Positions 7,047-15,621 of a DNA stretch of 41,144 bases are shown in pieces; position 1 is the first letter of the stretch; every line of letters begins with the position of its first letter. The notes below the pieces were generated by a model. The model worked only from the letters and a program-made list of their open reading frames with translations, was not told the origin of the DNA and did no database searches. The position numbers were made by a program, and so were the translations under genes. This stretch comes from Candidatus Dormiibacterota bacterium (GTDB lineage: Bacteria > Chloroflexota > Dormibacteria > Aeolococcales > Aeolococcaceae): the NCBI GenBank assembly GCA_003153215.1, contig PLXL01000061.1:1-41144 (forward strand), given 5' to 3'.

Positions 7047-7781
7047 ATGGTGGCAGAATGGCGTGACTTGGATGGCGCAGTTGTCGCGATCACTGGGGCT
7101 AGTTCCGGTATCGGAGCCGCTACGGCACGCGAGTTGGTTTCGGCCGGAGCGCGGGTGGTGGTAACAGCAAGACGCGAACAGCGGCTAAAGGACCTTTGTG
7201 ACGAACTAGGACACGACACCTCAGTAGCGCTGGTTGGCGACATTCGAGAGCCGGCCGTGAGCGAGCGCCTGGTGAAGCTAGCAGTTGACCGTTTTGGTAC
7301 GCTGGACAGCCTGGTTGCGAATGCTGGCGCCGGAATGTATGGCGGTATCCTAGACCATGACGACGCCACCCTCGCGGCTATGGTCCAGACCAACCTCTTA
7401 GGCACGGTGTGGCCGATTCGTTCGGCAGTCCGGGAGTTCCGCCGCCGTAGCGGTGGTGACGTTGTGATCGTTGCCTCGGTCGCAGGGTTCCGCGGAGACT
7501 CCAATGAGGCCGTGTATGCCGCCACCAAGTTTGCCCAGATTGGTCTGGCGGGTTCGCTCGATCGTGAAGTCCGAACCGAGGGGATCCGGGTCACTGCGGT
7601 CTGCCCCGCCGGCGTAAACACCGAGTTTGCACTGGGGGTCGGTCGGAGCGTCGGGGATCCGGACCTCGATCAGATGCTACAGCCTGCTGACGTCGCCGCC
7701 GCCATCCTCACAGTTCTCCGTCAGCCGCGGCGACTACGCACCAGCGCGTGGACCATCTACTCGATGTCCGAGGGCTCCTGA
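7047..7781 (+). CDS. Short-chain dehydrogenase/reductase (classical SDR)
   Basis: A 244-residue NAD(P)-dependent oxidoreductase. It has the cofactor-binding TGASSGIG near residue 17, NAGAG near residue 90, the catalytic serine in VIVASVAGF and the YAATK pair near residue 155. An arginine after the second strand (TARREQR) suggests a preference for NADP. The ATG at 7047 is preceded by GATGGGAG. Its own promoter and palindrome lie just upstream. The 3' end is followed within about ten bases by an IS110 remnant. The reading frame is intact and base composition is lower in GC than the genes after 14 kb, as for the neighbouring transporter. The substrate cannot be predicted. Confidence 0.85.
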   Translation: MVAEWRDLDGAVVAITGASSGIGAATARELVSAGARVVVTARREQRLKDLCDELGHDTSVALVGDIREPAVSERLVKLAVDRFGTLDSLVANAGAGMYGGILDHDDATLAAMVQTNLLGTVWPIRSAVREFRRRSGGDVVIVASVAGFRGDSNEAVYAATKFAQIGLAGSLDREVRTEGIRVTAVCPAGVNTEFALGVGRSVGDPDLDQMLQPADVAAAILTVLRQPRRLRTSAWTIYSMSEGS

Positions 7782-7791
7782 CTGACTTGGA

Positions 7792-8159
7792 CTGGGCCAG
7801 GGTCTCGCGCGCGATCCGCTCGCTGTCCAGCGCGTCCGACTTCCCCTGGTAACGGCCGTGCGCCCGCTCAGCCGTCCGCGTGGGGCAGACATCGCGCACG
7901 TCGTGGCCTTGGCGGCAGAGATAGACCGACGTGTGTCTACCCAGGCCGCTGGCTCCCTCGATCCCCCACCGGCCCACGGGCCTGAAGCTCAGTGCCCAGG
8001 CCTCGAGGGCACGGTGCCCTTCTCCGACACGTTGTAGTGGCCGGTGGCGACGATGCCGCCCCGCTCGTCGACCACCGTGGCCGACAGGGCGTGCCGGTGG
8101 GGGTCGACCCCGACCACGCGAGCTTCAATACCCGGGCCGCGATGAGCGGTTCGCCTCAT
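7792..8159 (-). mobile_element. IS110-family transposase N-terminal remnant, frameshifted
   Basis: The start at 8159 gives VVGVDPHRHALSATVVDERG and GHYNVSEKG. After a frameshift near 8020 the neighbouring frame continues RWGIEGASGLGRHTSVYLCR and AHGRYQGKSDALDSERIARE, ending near 7792. The aspartate of GVD, the glutamate of GIEGA and the aspartates of KSDALD belong to the RuvC-like DEDD domain of IS110 transposases. The C-terminal Transposase_20 half is absent. Confidence 0.7.
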
Positions 8160-8281
8160 CTGGCATCCTCAATCACCACACGACTCGTTCCCCGCCATCA
8201 TGCGGAGCCGTGCAGCACCACTGTCGCCACGCCACTTCTCTTTCCAGATAGCAGCCCCACACCGCGATCCGGAAGCTCTAC

Positions 8282-9364
8282 CTAAACGCCCGGTACGGAC
8301 ACCGAGTCTGCGAATTCTAGCGGCTCGGCCTCGGCCACATGGCACGCAGCCCGGTGATCAGGGCGAAGGAGTCGCAGCTTTGGCGTCACGCTATCGCACT
8401 GATCGATCGCGAACGGGCACCGGTGCCGGAAGCGACATCCTTCCTTCGGATTCACGACCTTCGGTGGCTCGCCTACGTCGGCCGCGTCCACTAGCGACAG
8501 CTCCGCCTGGGGATTGGGCACGGCGGAGAGTAGCAACTGCGTGTACGGATGCTTGGGCTGTTGGAGCACCTCGTCCGCTGGCCCCTCCTCCACGAGCTGG
8601 CCACCGTATAGAACCAGCACACGGTCGGCGATGTACCGGGCGCTCGCGATGTCATGCGTGATGTAAAGGAGCGAGACCCCCTCACGCTCGCGAAGGTCCG
8701 CCATCAGATTGAGGATTCCGACTCGTATCGACACGTCCAGCATGGACACGGGCTCATCGGCCAAGATAAGCTTCGGTCTGCAGACCAGAGCCTCGGCGAA
8801 GCCCACACGCTGGCGTTGCCCACCGCTCAACTCGTAGGGGAACTTCACCAGCATGTCGGTCGCCGGCACTAGGCCAACAGCGTCAAGTGCCCACAAAGCG
8901 GCCTCCACGCGTTGCTCGTGGCTCAGCTCCGGACGGTGCAACTTCATACTCCGCAGGATTCCGTGGGAGACTCGGTAGGTCGGATTGAGGGACGCGAAAG
9001 GGTCCTGAAAGATCATCGGGACGTCGCGTCGGTAGGCTAGCCGCTCCTTGCGGGAGTGAATGCCACTGAGCGGGCGCCCCTCAAAGAAGATCTCACCCCG
9101 AGTAGGCTTGTACAGCATAGCGAAGAGACGCGCAATGGTGCTCTTGCCACTGCCGCTCTCTCCAACGAGCGCCACGATCTCGCGCCTTCCGATCGAAAGG
9201 TTCAGGTCGTCAACCGCATGAAGGGTGCCCCTCGCAAAGAGCCCTCCGGCACGGAAGTGGCACGTCAAGCCAACAGCCCGAAGCAGGGCCTCGCTCGAAT
9301 CCTGCCCGACCTGGCCGGGCCGCCCCCGCCCCTCAGCCCCTGGCCCCGACTCGAGCTCACTCAT
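8282..9364 (-). CDS. Peptide/oligosaccharide ABC transporter ATP-binding protein (OppF/DppF-like)
   Basis: A 360-residue ATPase, the second of a pair in this operon. After a 30-residue poorly conserved start it has Walker A GESGSGKST, Q-loop MIFQDPFASLNP (characteristic of the Opp/Dpp subfamily), signature LSGGQRQRVGFAEAL, Walker B LILADEP and H-loop YITHD. The C-terminal extension has the subfamily's cysteine cluster, GCRFRHRCPFAIDQC and AACHV. The start overlaps the OppD-like stop as ATGA, so translation is coupled. It is the last gene of the minus-strand operon. About 120 bases of unassigned sequence separate it from the IS110 remnant. Confidence 0.93.
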   Translation of the reverse strand: MSELESGPGAEGRGRPGQVGQDSSEALLRAVGLTCHFRAGGLFARGTLHAVDDLNLSIGRREIVALVGESGSGKSTIARLFAMLYKPTRGEIFFEGRPLSGIHSRKERLAYRRDVPMIFQDPFASLNPTYRVSHGILRSMKLHRPELSHEQRVEAALWALDAVGLVPATDMLVKFPYELSGGQRQRVGFAEALVCRPKLILADEPVSMLDVSIRVGILNLMADLREREGVSLLYITHDIASARYIADRVLVLYGGQLVEEGPADEVLQQPKHPYTQLLLSAVPNPQAELSLVDAADVGEPPKVVNPKEGCRFRHRCPFAIDQCDSVTPKLRLLRPDHRAACHVAEAEPLEFADSVSVPGV

Positions 9365-10359
9365 GAGCTCCGCTCGGAAGTACCCGCCCGACCCCCCCTT
9401 TCGTCATACAACAGGCACCGGACGAGATCGCCGCCGACTTCGTACAGAGGCGGCTCCACGTTCGGGCACGAACGCATGACCTCGGGGCAACGCGGATGGA
9501 ATCGGCACCCTCGCGGGGGCCGAAGGAGGTCGGGAGGCGCGCCGGGGAGACCCACAAGATGAACTCTGGGACCAGTCACCGATGGGAAAGCCGCTAACAG
9601 TCCGCGCGAGTACGGGTGCAGAGGGTGGCCGAATACCTGCGCGGTGCTGCTCACCTCCACCACTTGACCTGCATACATCACGGCAACACGGTCTGCAAAA
9701 TGCCTCAGCAGCGACATGTCGTGCGTAACGAACAGCACAGCAAAGCCAAGTCGCTTCTGTAGCTCCCTGATCTGGACCATCAAGGACCGTTGCGCCACTA
9801 CATCGAGAGCAGTAGTAGGCTCGTCCATAATTACCAGCTGTGGGGTGAACAACAGTGCCATCGCAATCATGGCTCTCTGGCGCATCCCACCCGAAAGCTG
9901 GTGCGGATAACTGTCCAGATGTCTAGGGTCCACAGAGACCAGCCGGAGCACCTGCGCCGACCTCAGAGCAATCTCCCGCCGCGACATCGTCGAGTGCTGC
10001 TCGCATACATCCTTCAGCTGAGCACCAACCGTCATGACCGGATTCAGAGCGTTCATTGCGCTCTGCATCACCACCGAAAAATCCCTCCACCGCACTTGGC
10101 GAAGTTCCTTCTCCGCGAGCTCAACCATGTCCCGGCCACGGAAGACCACGCTGCCCGAAGAGATCCTCGCAGGAGGGACCAGCAGCCGGGCGATAGCGAA
10201 CAGGAGCGTCGACTTTCCACAACCCGACTCCCCAACTATGCCGAGGAACTCACCCTCCCGGAGCTGCAAATCTACCTGTTCAACCGCCACGAGCGGCCCG
10301 GACTCTGTCTCGTACTGCACAGTCAGTCCGCGGACGTCCAGCAGGAGCCCGTCACCCAC
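9361..10359 (-). CDS. Peptide/oligosaccharide ABC transporter ATP-binding protein (OppD/DppD-like)
   Basis: A 332-residue ATPase with Walker A GESGCGKST near residue 43, Q-loop VVMQSAMNALNPV, signature LSGGMRQRAMIAMAL, Walker B LVIMDEPTTALD and H-loop VTHD. The C-terminal cysteine motif GCRFHPRCPEVMRSC with a later RCLL is typical of the OppD/DppD group. The GTG start at 10359 lies inside the permease gene (8-base overlap), and the stop overlaps the next start. It forms a heterodimer with the OppF-like protein in this family. Codon use is less GC-rich than in the clusters after 14 kb. Confidence 0.93.
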   Translation of the reverse strand: MGDGLLLDVRGLTVQYETESGPLVAVEQVDLQLREGEFLGIVGESGCGKSTLLFAIARLLVPPARISSGSVVFRGRDMVELAEKELRQVRWRDFSVVMQSAMNALNPVMTVGAQLKDVCEQHSTMSRREIALRSAQVLRLVSVDPRHLDSYPHQLSGGMRQRAMIAMALLFTPQLVIMDEPTTALDVVAQRSLMVQIRELQKRLGFAVLFVTHDMSLLRHFADRVAVMYAGQVVEVSSTAQVFGHPLHPYSRGLLAAFPSVTGPRVHLVGLPGAPPDLLRPPRGCRFHPRCPEVMRSCPNVEPPLYEVGGDLVRCLLYDERGGRAGTSERSS

Positions 10360-11275
10360 GACGCCTCACCACTCGCAATGCCGGGTTACCGATCTCGTCG
10401 AAGGCGTAGTTCAGCAAGGCGAACGCAGCAGCCAGCGCCGCAATGCACATCCCCGGCGTCAAAGCCCAAAGCGGCATCCCTGCAAGGAGTGCGTCATTAT
10501 TCTCAGCCCAATACAGCATCGTCCCCCAACTCTGCGCATTTGGATCGCCGAGGCCGATGAACTGCAAGCTTGCGGCTGTCAGCACCGAGAAAATCGCCGC
10601 CCCAAGAAAGCTAGCCACGATCAGTGACGTCATGGTCGGGAGAATTTCGAATACAATGATATACGCCTTCCGCTCCCCCCGGACGCGAGCCGCGTCGAGG
10701 AACTCCCGTCTGCGAAGGGACAGTACCTGGGCCCGGAGCTGCCGGGCGCCATAGGACCACCCAAGGGCTCCAAGCACAATGATCAGCGTGAGCAACCCCG
10801 CGCTCTTCACGTACGCGGCAATCACTATGATTAGCGGCAGCACCGGGATCACCAGAAGCACATCTGTGAAGAGCGACAACACCCCGTCAGCAACACCCCC
10901 GAGATAGGCCGCCGACACCCCCACGAGCACCGCGATCAGCGTCGCCGCGCCTCCGACAGCGAACGCAATGATAATCGACTGCTGCGTACCCCATATTAGC
11001 TGAGACAATACGTCCTGACCATACGAGGTCGTGCCCAGCCAATGTTGGGCCGAGGGCCCCTGAGCCGGTGCGAAAGCTGCTGCCGTCGGACTATAGGGCG
11101 CGATAAACTCTGGAAACGTCGCCAGCACAAGAAAGAGCACCAGCAAAACAAATCCTGCCAACGCCTTCCGGTTTGTCCGCACTGCCCGCCAAAGCGTGGT
11201 CGAGCCAGCCAACCTCGACCGAGCCCGCTTTACCTGGCCTCGCGGAACGTTATCTGCTGCTGCGGGAAGACTCAC
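10352..11275 (-). CDS. Peptide/oligosaccharide ABC transporter permease (OppC/DppC-like)
   Basis: A 307-residue permease. A cytoplasmic N-terminus (RSRLAGSTTLWRAVRTNRKA) leads into the first helix LAGFVLLVLFLVLATFPEFI. The OppC_N-type motif APYSPTAAAFAP and the GTTSYGQDVLSQLIWGTQQS segment follow; GTD..GRDVLSRL.YG is the family consensus. The EAA-type loop is near REFLDAARVRGERKAYIIVF. The start is a GTG at 11275, 19 bases after the OppB-like stop. It partners the OppB-like subunit to form the channel. Confidence 0.92.
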   Translation of the reverse strand: MSLPAAADNVPRGQVKRARSRLAGSTTLWRAVRTNRKALAGFVLLVLFLVLATFPEFIAPYSPTAAAFAPAQGPSAQHWLGTTSYGQDVLSQLIWGTQQSIIIAFAVGGAATLIAVLVGVSAAYLGGVADGVLSLFTDVLLVIPVLPLIIVIAAYVKSAGLLTLIIVLGALGWSYGARQLRAQVLSLRRREFLDAARVRGERKAYIIVFEILPTMTSLIVASFLGAAIFSVLTAASLQFIGLGDPNAQSWGTMLYWAENNDALLAGMPLWALTPGMCIAALAAAFALLNYAFDEIGNPALRVVRRRG

Positions 11276-11294
11276 GCTGACACACGCCTCCCGC

Positions 11295-12278
11295 TCAGCT
11301 CTCCCGCACGCGCGGATCGAGTATGGCCGTCAACACGTCGGCGACGAGGATCGCCACGAGCACCGCAAACGTGATCAATAAGAAGAGGGCTTGCATCAGC
11401 GCGTAATCGTCGTTGAGCACCGATTGGAGAAGCATCCATCCGACCCCAGGATAGTTGAACACGTACTCAACAAGAATTGCACCGCTCACGACAAACCCCA
11501 GCGACATGGCAAAGCCAACCAGGTTCGGCAGTATCGCATTCCTCCCAGCGTACGTCCACATTATCGTCCAGGGCCTCAAGCCCTTCGCCCTAGCCATACG
11601 CACATAATCCTCTGCCAACACGGTAACCATGTTGTTCCGCATCGTCAGGATCCACCCCCCAATGGCCGTGATGAGTATTGTGGCCGCCGGCAAAATGGAA
11701 TGCACAAGCACATCCCCCACAAACTGCCACGACCAGCCGATCGTGTCGGTGACCGAGTACCCGCTCCCCAGCGGGAGCCATTTCAAGATTACGCCAAATA
11801 CCAGGATAGCAACTAGCCCTATCCAGAAGTATGGGAACGCGGAAATGACAATGAAAACGGGCGGCAGCACGCTGTCCAGGACACCCCCCCGCCGCCAACC
11901 GCCAATGAGTCCGATGAGCGTCCCAAGAAGGAACGCCAGAACTGTGGTCGTTCCCACGAGCCCCAGGGTCCACGGGAGCGCCTGGAGGACCGCTTTGCTG
12001 ACTGGCTCCGGAAAGAACGTAAGCGAGATACCCAAGTGCCCCGTAAACGTGTTGGCCAGATAGCCAAAGTATGAGCTGATGAAGCTCTGATGCGCCACCC
12101 CCACACCGAAATCGATCTCAAGAGCGTGTAGGGCTTGCGGGTTCACGCGCCCTCGGTATCTTGCTAGCATCGCCAGGGCAGGATTGCCGGGGATGAGGCG
12201 TGGAATAAGAAAGTTGATCGTCACCGCCGCCCACAGCGTAACCATAAAGAACCCAAGACGACGAAGCACGAACCTCAC
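11295..12278 (-). CDS. Peptide/oligosaccharide ABC transporter permease (OppB/DppB-like)
   Basis: A 327-residue permease starting MRFVLRRLGFFMVTLWAAVT, the typical OppB first helix, followed by NFLIPRLIPGNPA (family consensus FLL.R..PGDP). Later helices surround the EAA loop EDYVRMARAKGLRPWTIMWT. The C-terminus NYPGVGWMLLQSVLNDDYAL is conserved across OppB proteins. The gene lies between the binding protein and the OppC-like permease in the expected order. Confidence 0.93.
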   Translation of the reverse strand: MRFVLRRLGFFMVTLWAAVTINFLIPRLIPGNPALAMLARYRGRVNPQALHALEIDFGVGVAHQSFISSYFGYLANTFTGHLGISLTFFPEPVSKAVLQALPWTLGLVGTTTVLAFLLGTLIGLIGGWRRGGVLDSVLPPVFIVISAFPYFWIGLVAILVFGVILKWLPLGSGYSVTDTIGWSWQFVGDVLVHSILPAATILITAIGGWILTMRNNMVTVLAEDYVRMARAKGLRPWTIMWTYAGRNAILPNLVGFAMSLGFVVSGAILVEYVFNYPGVGWMLLQSVLNDDYALMQALFLLITFAVLVAILVADVLTAILDPRVRES

Positions 12279-12323
12279 TTGTCACTCCCCGTCCAACGGC
12301 ACTCCCGCGCCTGGCCAGAACTC

Positions 12324-14030
12324 TTACTTCTTCAGCATATACAAGTGATCCATCACTACGCCGAAGTCAGGCAGAATGTAGGCGGCCGGAAACGCGTATG
12401 GATCCTTCTCAGTGACCCAGCCACCGATGTCAGCGGTGTCGTACTGATACCACGCGACATACTCAACGACGGGAATGACTGGCACGTCGGCCAGCATGAC
12501 CCCCTCCAGCTTATCAACAATTGCATGCTGCGTCGCTACGTTGGTCGTGGCCGCATACTCGTTCAAGAGCGCATCCGTCGCGGTGCTGGAGTACCGCTCC
12601 CAATTCGATGCCGCCGATTGACCGATCGGCGCTGAATTTGCGGAGTCCAGGATCTCGCGCAACTCGTAGTACGGCGAGGGCCCACCGTTCTCGAAGTAGT
12701 ATCCGACTTGATAGTTGCCGTCGAAGAGATCGGCAACGAATGTTGATTGGGAAAGGAGTTCCAGCGTAGCTTGGATACCCACAGCCTTCAACTCCTCCAC
12801 GATCACATTCACGGACGCAATCGTGTCGGTCGCTCCGCTAAGGTTGATGATGGTGAAGCCCAGAGGTTGCCCCGAGGGCGTATAGAAAGTGCCGTTCTTC
12901 TCCGTGAAGCCAGCCGTCTTCAAAATCGAGATCGCGCGAGCGGGGTCATAACTATAGTCATGGTACTGGCTGGATAGACTTGAGTCCAGCCAACTCGTGT
13001 ACGTGGGAGTGACTACATCGGTTTGGTTCGCGGCTGGCTCGTATCCATACTCGGCAATCTTAGAGACCTGGGGTCGGTTAATGGCGTACGCCACGGCTTG
13101 GCGAACTGCAAGATTGCTCACAGTCGGGTCTTTCAGATTGAAGAACAGGGAGTAGTTGGCGAACGGCGGGGTCCAAGTGTGATAGTCAGGGCTCTTCGAC
13201 AGGTAATAGCTCTGGATATTGGGAATGAACTGGCTGCCCCATTGCGCTCCGCCCGTCGCCAGCAACTCGTTGGCAGGAGGGTTAGAAGTAAACGACGGGT
13301 AGTTGTACGTCTCGATCTTCGGAACACCCGGCTGCCAGTAATGCGGGTTTGCGGTGTACTTGATGTTCGCGGGCGAACAGGCCGCCATTTCGTACGCTCC
13401 GGTCCCTACCGGGTTAGTGTCGCCGTATGTGACTGGATCGCCTACGTTGGACCAAATATGCTCAGGCACGATTGGCGTCTGGTCGGCAATATAGTAGAAG
13501 TAGGGCACCGAAGGTTTGTTAAACTGGAAGACGACTTGGTTCGAGTTTTGTACCGTGACGCTCGTGAGTACTGTCCAGACAGCATTCAGATCGATACCAG
13601 GATCAGCTTTCAGAAGATTGAAGGTGTATGCAACGTCCTGGGCACTAAATGGATCTCCGTCCGTCCACTTGGCTCCCGAGCGGATTTTAAAGGTGAGTGT
13701 CGTATCACCAGTACTCCACGCGTAGCTCTGGGCGAGCCATGGCGTTGTCGCGCCATTTTTGAGGCTATCAACGAAGGTCAGCATCTCATAGGTCGGCCCA
13801 AACGACAGGTAGTTCTGCGCCGCATTGAACGGGTTGAAGCCACAGCTCCATGTTGTCCCTTGTTCATTGGAGATCGTAATCGATCCGCTCGGACCGCCCG
13901 TAGGGATCCCTTTGCTGGTGCTAACGCCAACCACGTTCCCACAGCCCACGACCATGAGCGCTACGATGGCCAGCGTCGACACCGCTCGGACATGTCTCGT
14001 GTCAGCCAGCGACCGGAACAGTCGTCTCAT
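12324..14030 (-). CDS. Extracellular solute-binding lipoprotein, family 5 (OppA/DppA-like)
   Basis: A 568-residue lipoprotein and the first gene of the transporter operon. The N-terminus MRRLFRSLADTRHVR is followed by a hydrophobic stretch (STLAIVALMVV) and a lipobox GC at about residue 30, giving a membrane anchor. Family 5 features include KIRSGAKWTDGDPFSAQDVA near residues 110-130 and LAVRQAVAYAINRPQVSKIA near residue 300. The ATG at 14030 has GGAGGG upstream. Family 5 proteins bind peptides, nickel or oligosaccharides. The adjacent ROK regulator, ROK kinase and SIS protein favour a sugar or amino-sugar ligand. Local GC is low: bases 13261-13320 contain 30 G/C of 60. Confidence 0.92.
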   Translation of the reverse strand: MRRLFRSLADTRHVRAVSTLAIVALMVVGCGNVVGVSTSKGIPTGGPSGSITISNEQGTTWSCGFNPFNAAQNYLSFGPTYEMLTFVDSLKNGATTPWLAQSYAWSTGDTTLTFKIRSGAKWTDGDPFSAQDVAYTFNLLKADPGIDLNAVWTVLTSVTVQNSNQVVFQFNKPSVPYFYYIADQTPIVPEHIWSNVGDPVTYGDTNPVGTGAYEMAACSPANIKYTANPHYWQPGVPKIETYNYPSFTSNPPANELLATGGAQWGSQFIPNIQSYYLSKSPDYHTWTPPFANYSLFFNLKDPTVSNLAVRQAVAYAINRPQVSKIAEYGYEPAANQTDVVTPTYTSWLDSSLSSQYHDYSYDPARAISILKTAGFTEKNGTFYTPSGQPLGFTIINLSGATDTIASVNVIVEELKAVGIQATLELLSQSTFVADLFDGNYQVGYYFENGGPSPYYELREILDSANSAPIGQSAASNWERYSSTATDALLNEYAATTNVATQHAIVDKLEGVMLADVPVIPVVEYVAWYQYDTADIGGWVTEKDPYAFPAAYILPDFGVVMDHLYMLKK

Positions 14031-14064
14031 CCTGAGAATCCCTCCGCGGGTTTGGTTCGCACCG

Positions 14065-14098
14065 TAGGAAGGTTACCTACCTCCCCTGGCATTGTCAA
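14065..14098 (-). promoter_or_regulatory. Promoter of the opp-like operon with ROK operator copy 1
   Basis: On the minus strand TTGACA (14098-14093) and TAACCT (14075-14070) are 17 bases apart, an excellent sigma-70-type promoter for the binding-protein gene. The palindrome TAGGAAGGTTACCTA (14065-14079) covers the -10 box. Three of 15 bases differ from the palindrome on the ROK promoter at 14271-14285. Repression by the ROK protein is the natural inference. Confidence 0.65.
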
Positions 14099-14244
14099 TC
14101 ACCGCAGCGGGCGATTCTGCCAGCAGCCGGGGGGCCTTGAGCCAGCGAAGGTCCAGGCCGGCCGGATGGCGACCCGTGGTCGCGTGTCGAGAGCGGCCGC
14201 CGATCGGCAGCGGAGAAGGCGCCGCCGGGCTGGGGATGGTCACA

Positions 14245-14285
14245 TTGACGCGGATATCCCTGGCATGTTATAGGTAAGTTGCCTA
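14245..14285 (+). promoter_or_regulatory. Promoter of the ROK regulator gene with operator copy 2
   Basis: TTGACG (14245-14250) is followed after 17 bases by TTATAG (14268-14273). The palindrome TAGGTAAGTTGCCTA (14271-14285) overlaps this -10 box and is nearly the same as the one on the divergent promoter. The GTG start of the ROK gene lies 31 bases downstream, with AGGAGG and GAGG in between. The 145 bases between the two promoters contain no gene. Confidence 0.6.
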
Positions 14286-14316
14286 ATATCCAACTGCAGG
14301 AGGTGAAGAGGACACC

Positions 14317-15621
14317 GTGGCAAACGGAGAGGGCGCCAAACCGAGCCTGGTCCGGGCGATCAACCTGCGGGCCACCTTCGAGTTGATCCAGCTCCTGGGT
14401 CCCGTTGGCACGGCGCGCGTCGTCGGCGAGACGGGGCTCTCCCGGCCCACCGTGGCTGACGTGCTCACCCAGTTGCTCAACCTAGGCCTGATCCGCAAGG
14501 CAGGGCGCACCCGGCGGCTGCCTGGGCCAAGCGCCCAGGTCTACGGCGTGAACCCGCAAGCGGGATGGGTGCTGAGCCTGGACGTCGGCCGAGAGTGGGT
14601 CAGGGCCGAGCTGACCGATCTCACCGGAGCGACGGTTGCTCGTAGCGCATGGCGAACCGACCTCTCGACGACCTCGACCCTGATCACCCAGCTGCGCCAG
14701 GTCGCGGAGAGGCTCACCGCTGAGGCGAGGATCACCCTCGCCCAGGTCGAACAGGTTGTGGTGGGGACCCCGGGGCTCGTCCGCCCCGGTGAAGACCACT
14801 TATCACTCGCCCCCAACTTCCCGGGGTGGGAGAATGCGAGCGTCATCGCCGAGATCCGGAAAGCGCTGGTGGCGCCGGTCGTCTTCGAGAACGACGCCAA
14901 CTTGGCCGCGGTCGGCGAGCATATCCACGGTGTGGCGCGCGGGGCTCGGGACTTCGTCGTTGTCTTCCTCGGCACCGGCGTCGGGATGGGCGTGGTCTTG
15001 GACGGTGAGCTGCGGCACGGCGCGCGTGGCCTCGCCGGAGAGATCGGCTACCTCGCCCTCGACATGGATGCCCAGGGAGCGAAGCACGCCGCTTGGCGGG
15101 CGGGTGCGTTCGAGGCGCTGGTCTCTTCGTCGGCCATTCTCGGCTTGGCGCACGCCAAGGGCCTCTCCAATGCCGGCTCGACGCCTGAAGTCTTCGACGC
15201 CGCCCGGTCCGGGGACGAGATAGCGGGGGGTGTGATCGCGACCGTGGCCCGGCGTCTCGCCCACGCCATCGCCGCGATCGCGGCCGTGCTCGATCCCGAG
15301 CTGGTGGTCTTGGGCGGTGGGATCGGGTCGGGTGGAGGGGATCTTCTGCTCTCTCCAATCGCAGAGACTCTCACCGCAATCTCGCCGTTCTCACCGCGAT
15401 TGGCGGTCTCGACCCTGGGTTCCGAGGCGGTCGTCGCCGGAGCTAGTGCTCTGGGGCTTCGGCTGGCTCTCGATCGCATCTTCGAGCGCGTTGCCAGCAA
15501 CGGCCCGCTGCCAGAGTTCGGAGGCGCTCGCCCAGGACCCTCCATGTCGATCTCCGATGGTGCATCTCGGGCCCGCCGAGGCGGCTCAAGGACCAGGCCA
15601 ATGTTGAGGGTTCGCTCGTGA
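14317..15621 (+). CDS. ROK-family transcriptional regulator (NagC/XylR type)
   Basis: A 434-residue regulator. The N-terminal winged helix (residues 10-65) includes FELIQLLGPVGTARVVGETG and LSRPTVADVLTQLLNLGLIR. A ROK domain follows, with VVGTPGLV, FENDANLAAVGE, FLGTGVGMGVV, GLAGEIGYL and VLGGGIGSGG. The ROK zinc cluster (CxCGxxGCxE) is absent. After GEIGY the sequence is LALDMDAQGAKHAAWRAGAF, so ligand sensing must differ from NagC. The GTG start at 14317 is preceded by AGGAGG. Its operator is shared with the divergent transporter, which makes it the likely local repressor, released by an imported or phosphorylated sugar. The last 50 residues are low-complexity and may not be conserved. Confidence 0.88.
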   Translation: MANGEGAKPSLVRAINLRATFELIQLLGPVGTARVVGETGLSRPTVADVLTQLLNLGLIRKAGRTRRLPGPSAQVYGVNPQAGWVLSLDVGREWVRAELTDLTGATVARSAWRTDLSTTSTLITQLRQVAERLTAEARITLAQVEQVVVGTPGLVRPGEDHLSLAPNFPGWENASVIAEIRKALVAPVVFENDANLAAVGEHIHGVARGARDFVVVFLGTGVGMGVVLDGELRHGARGLAGEIGYLALDMDAQGAKHAAWRAGAFEALVSSSAILGLAHAKGLSNAGSTPEVFDAARSGDEIAGGVIATVARRLAHAIAAIAAVLDPELVVLGGGIGSGGGDLLLSPIAETLTAISPFSPRLAVSTLGSEAVVAGASALGLRLALDRIFERVASNGPLPEFGGARPGPSMSISDGASRARRGGSRTRPMLRVRS

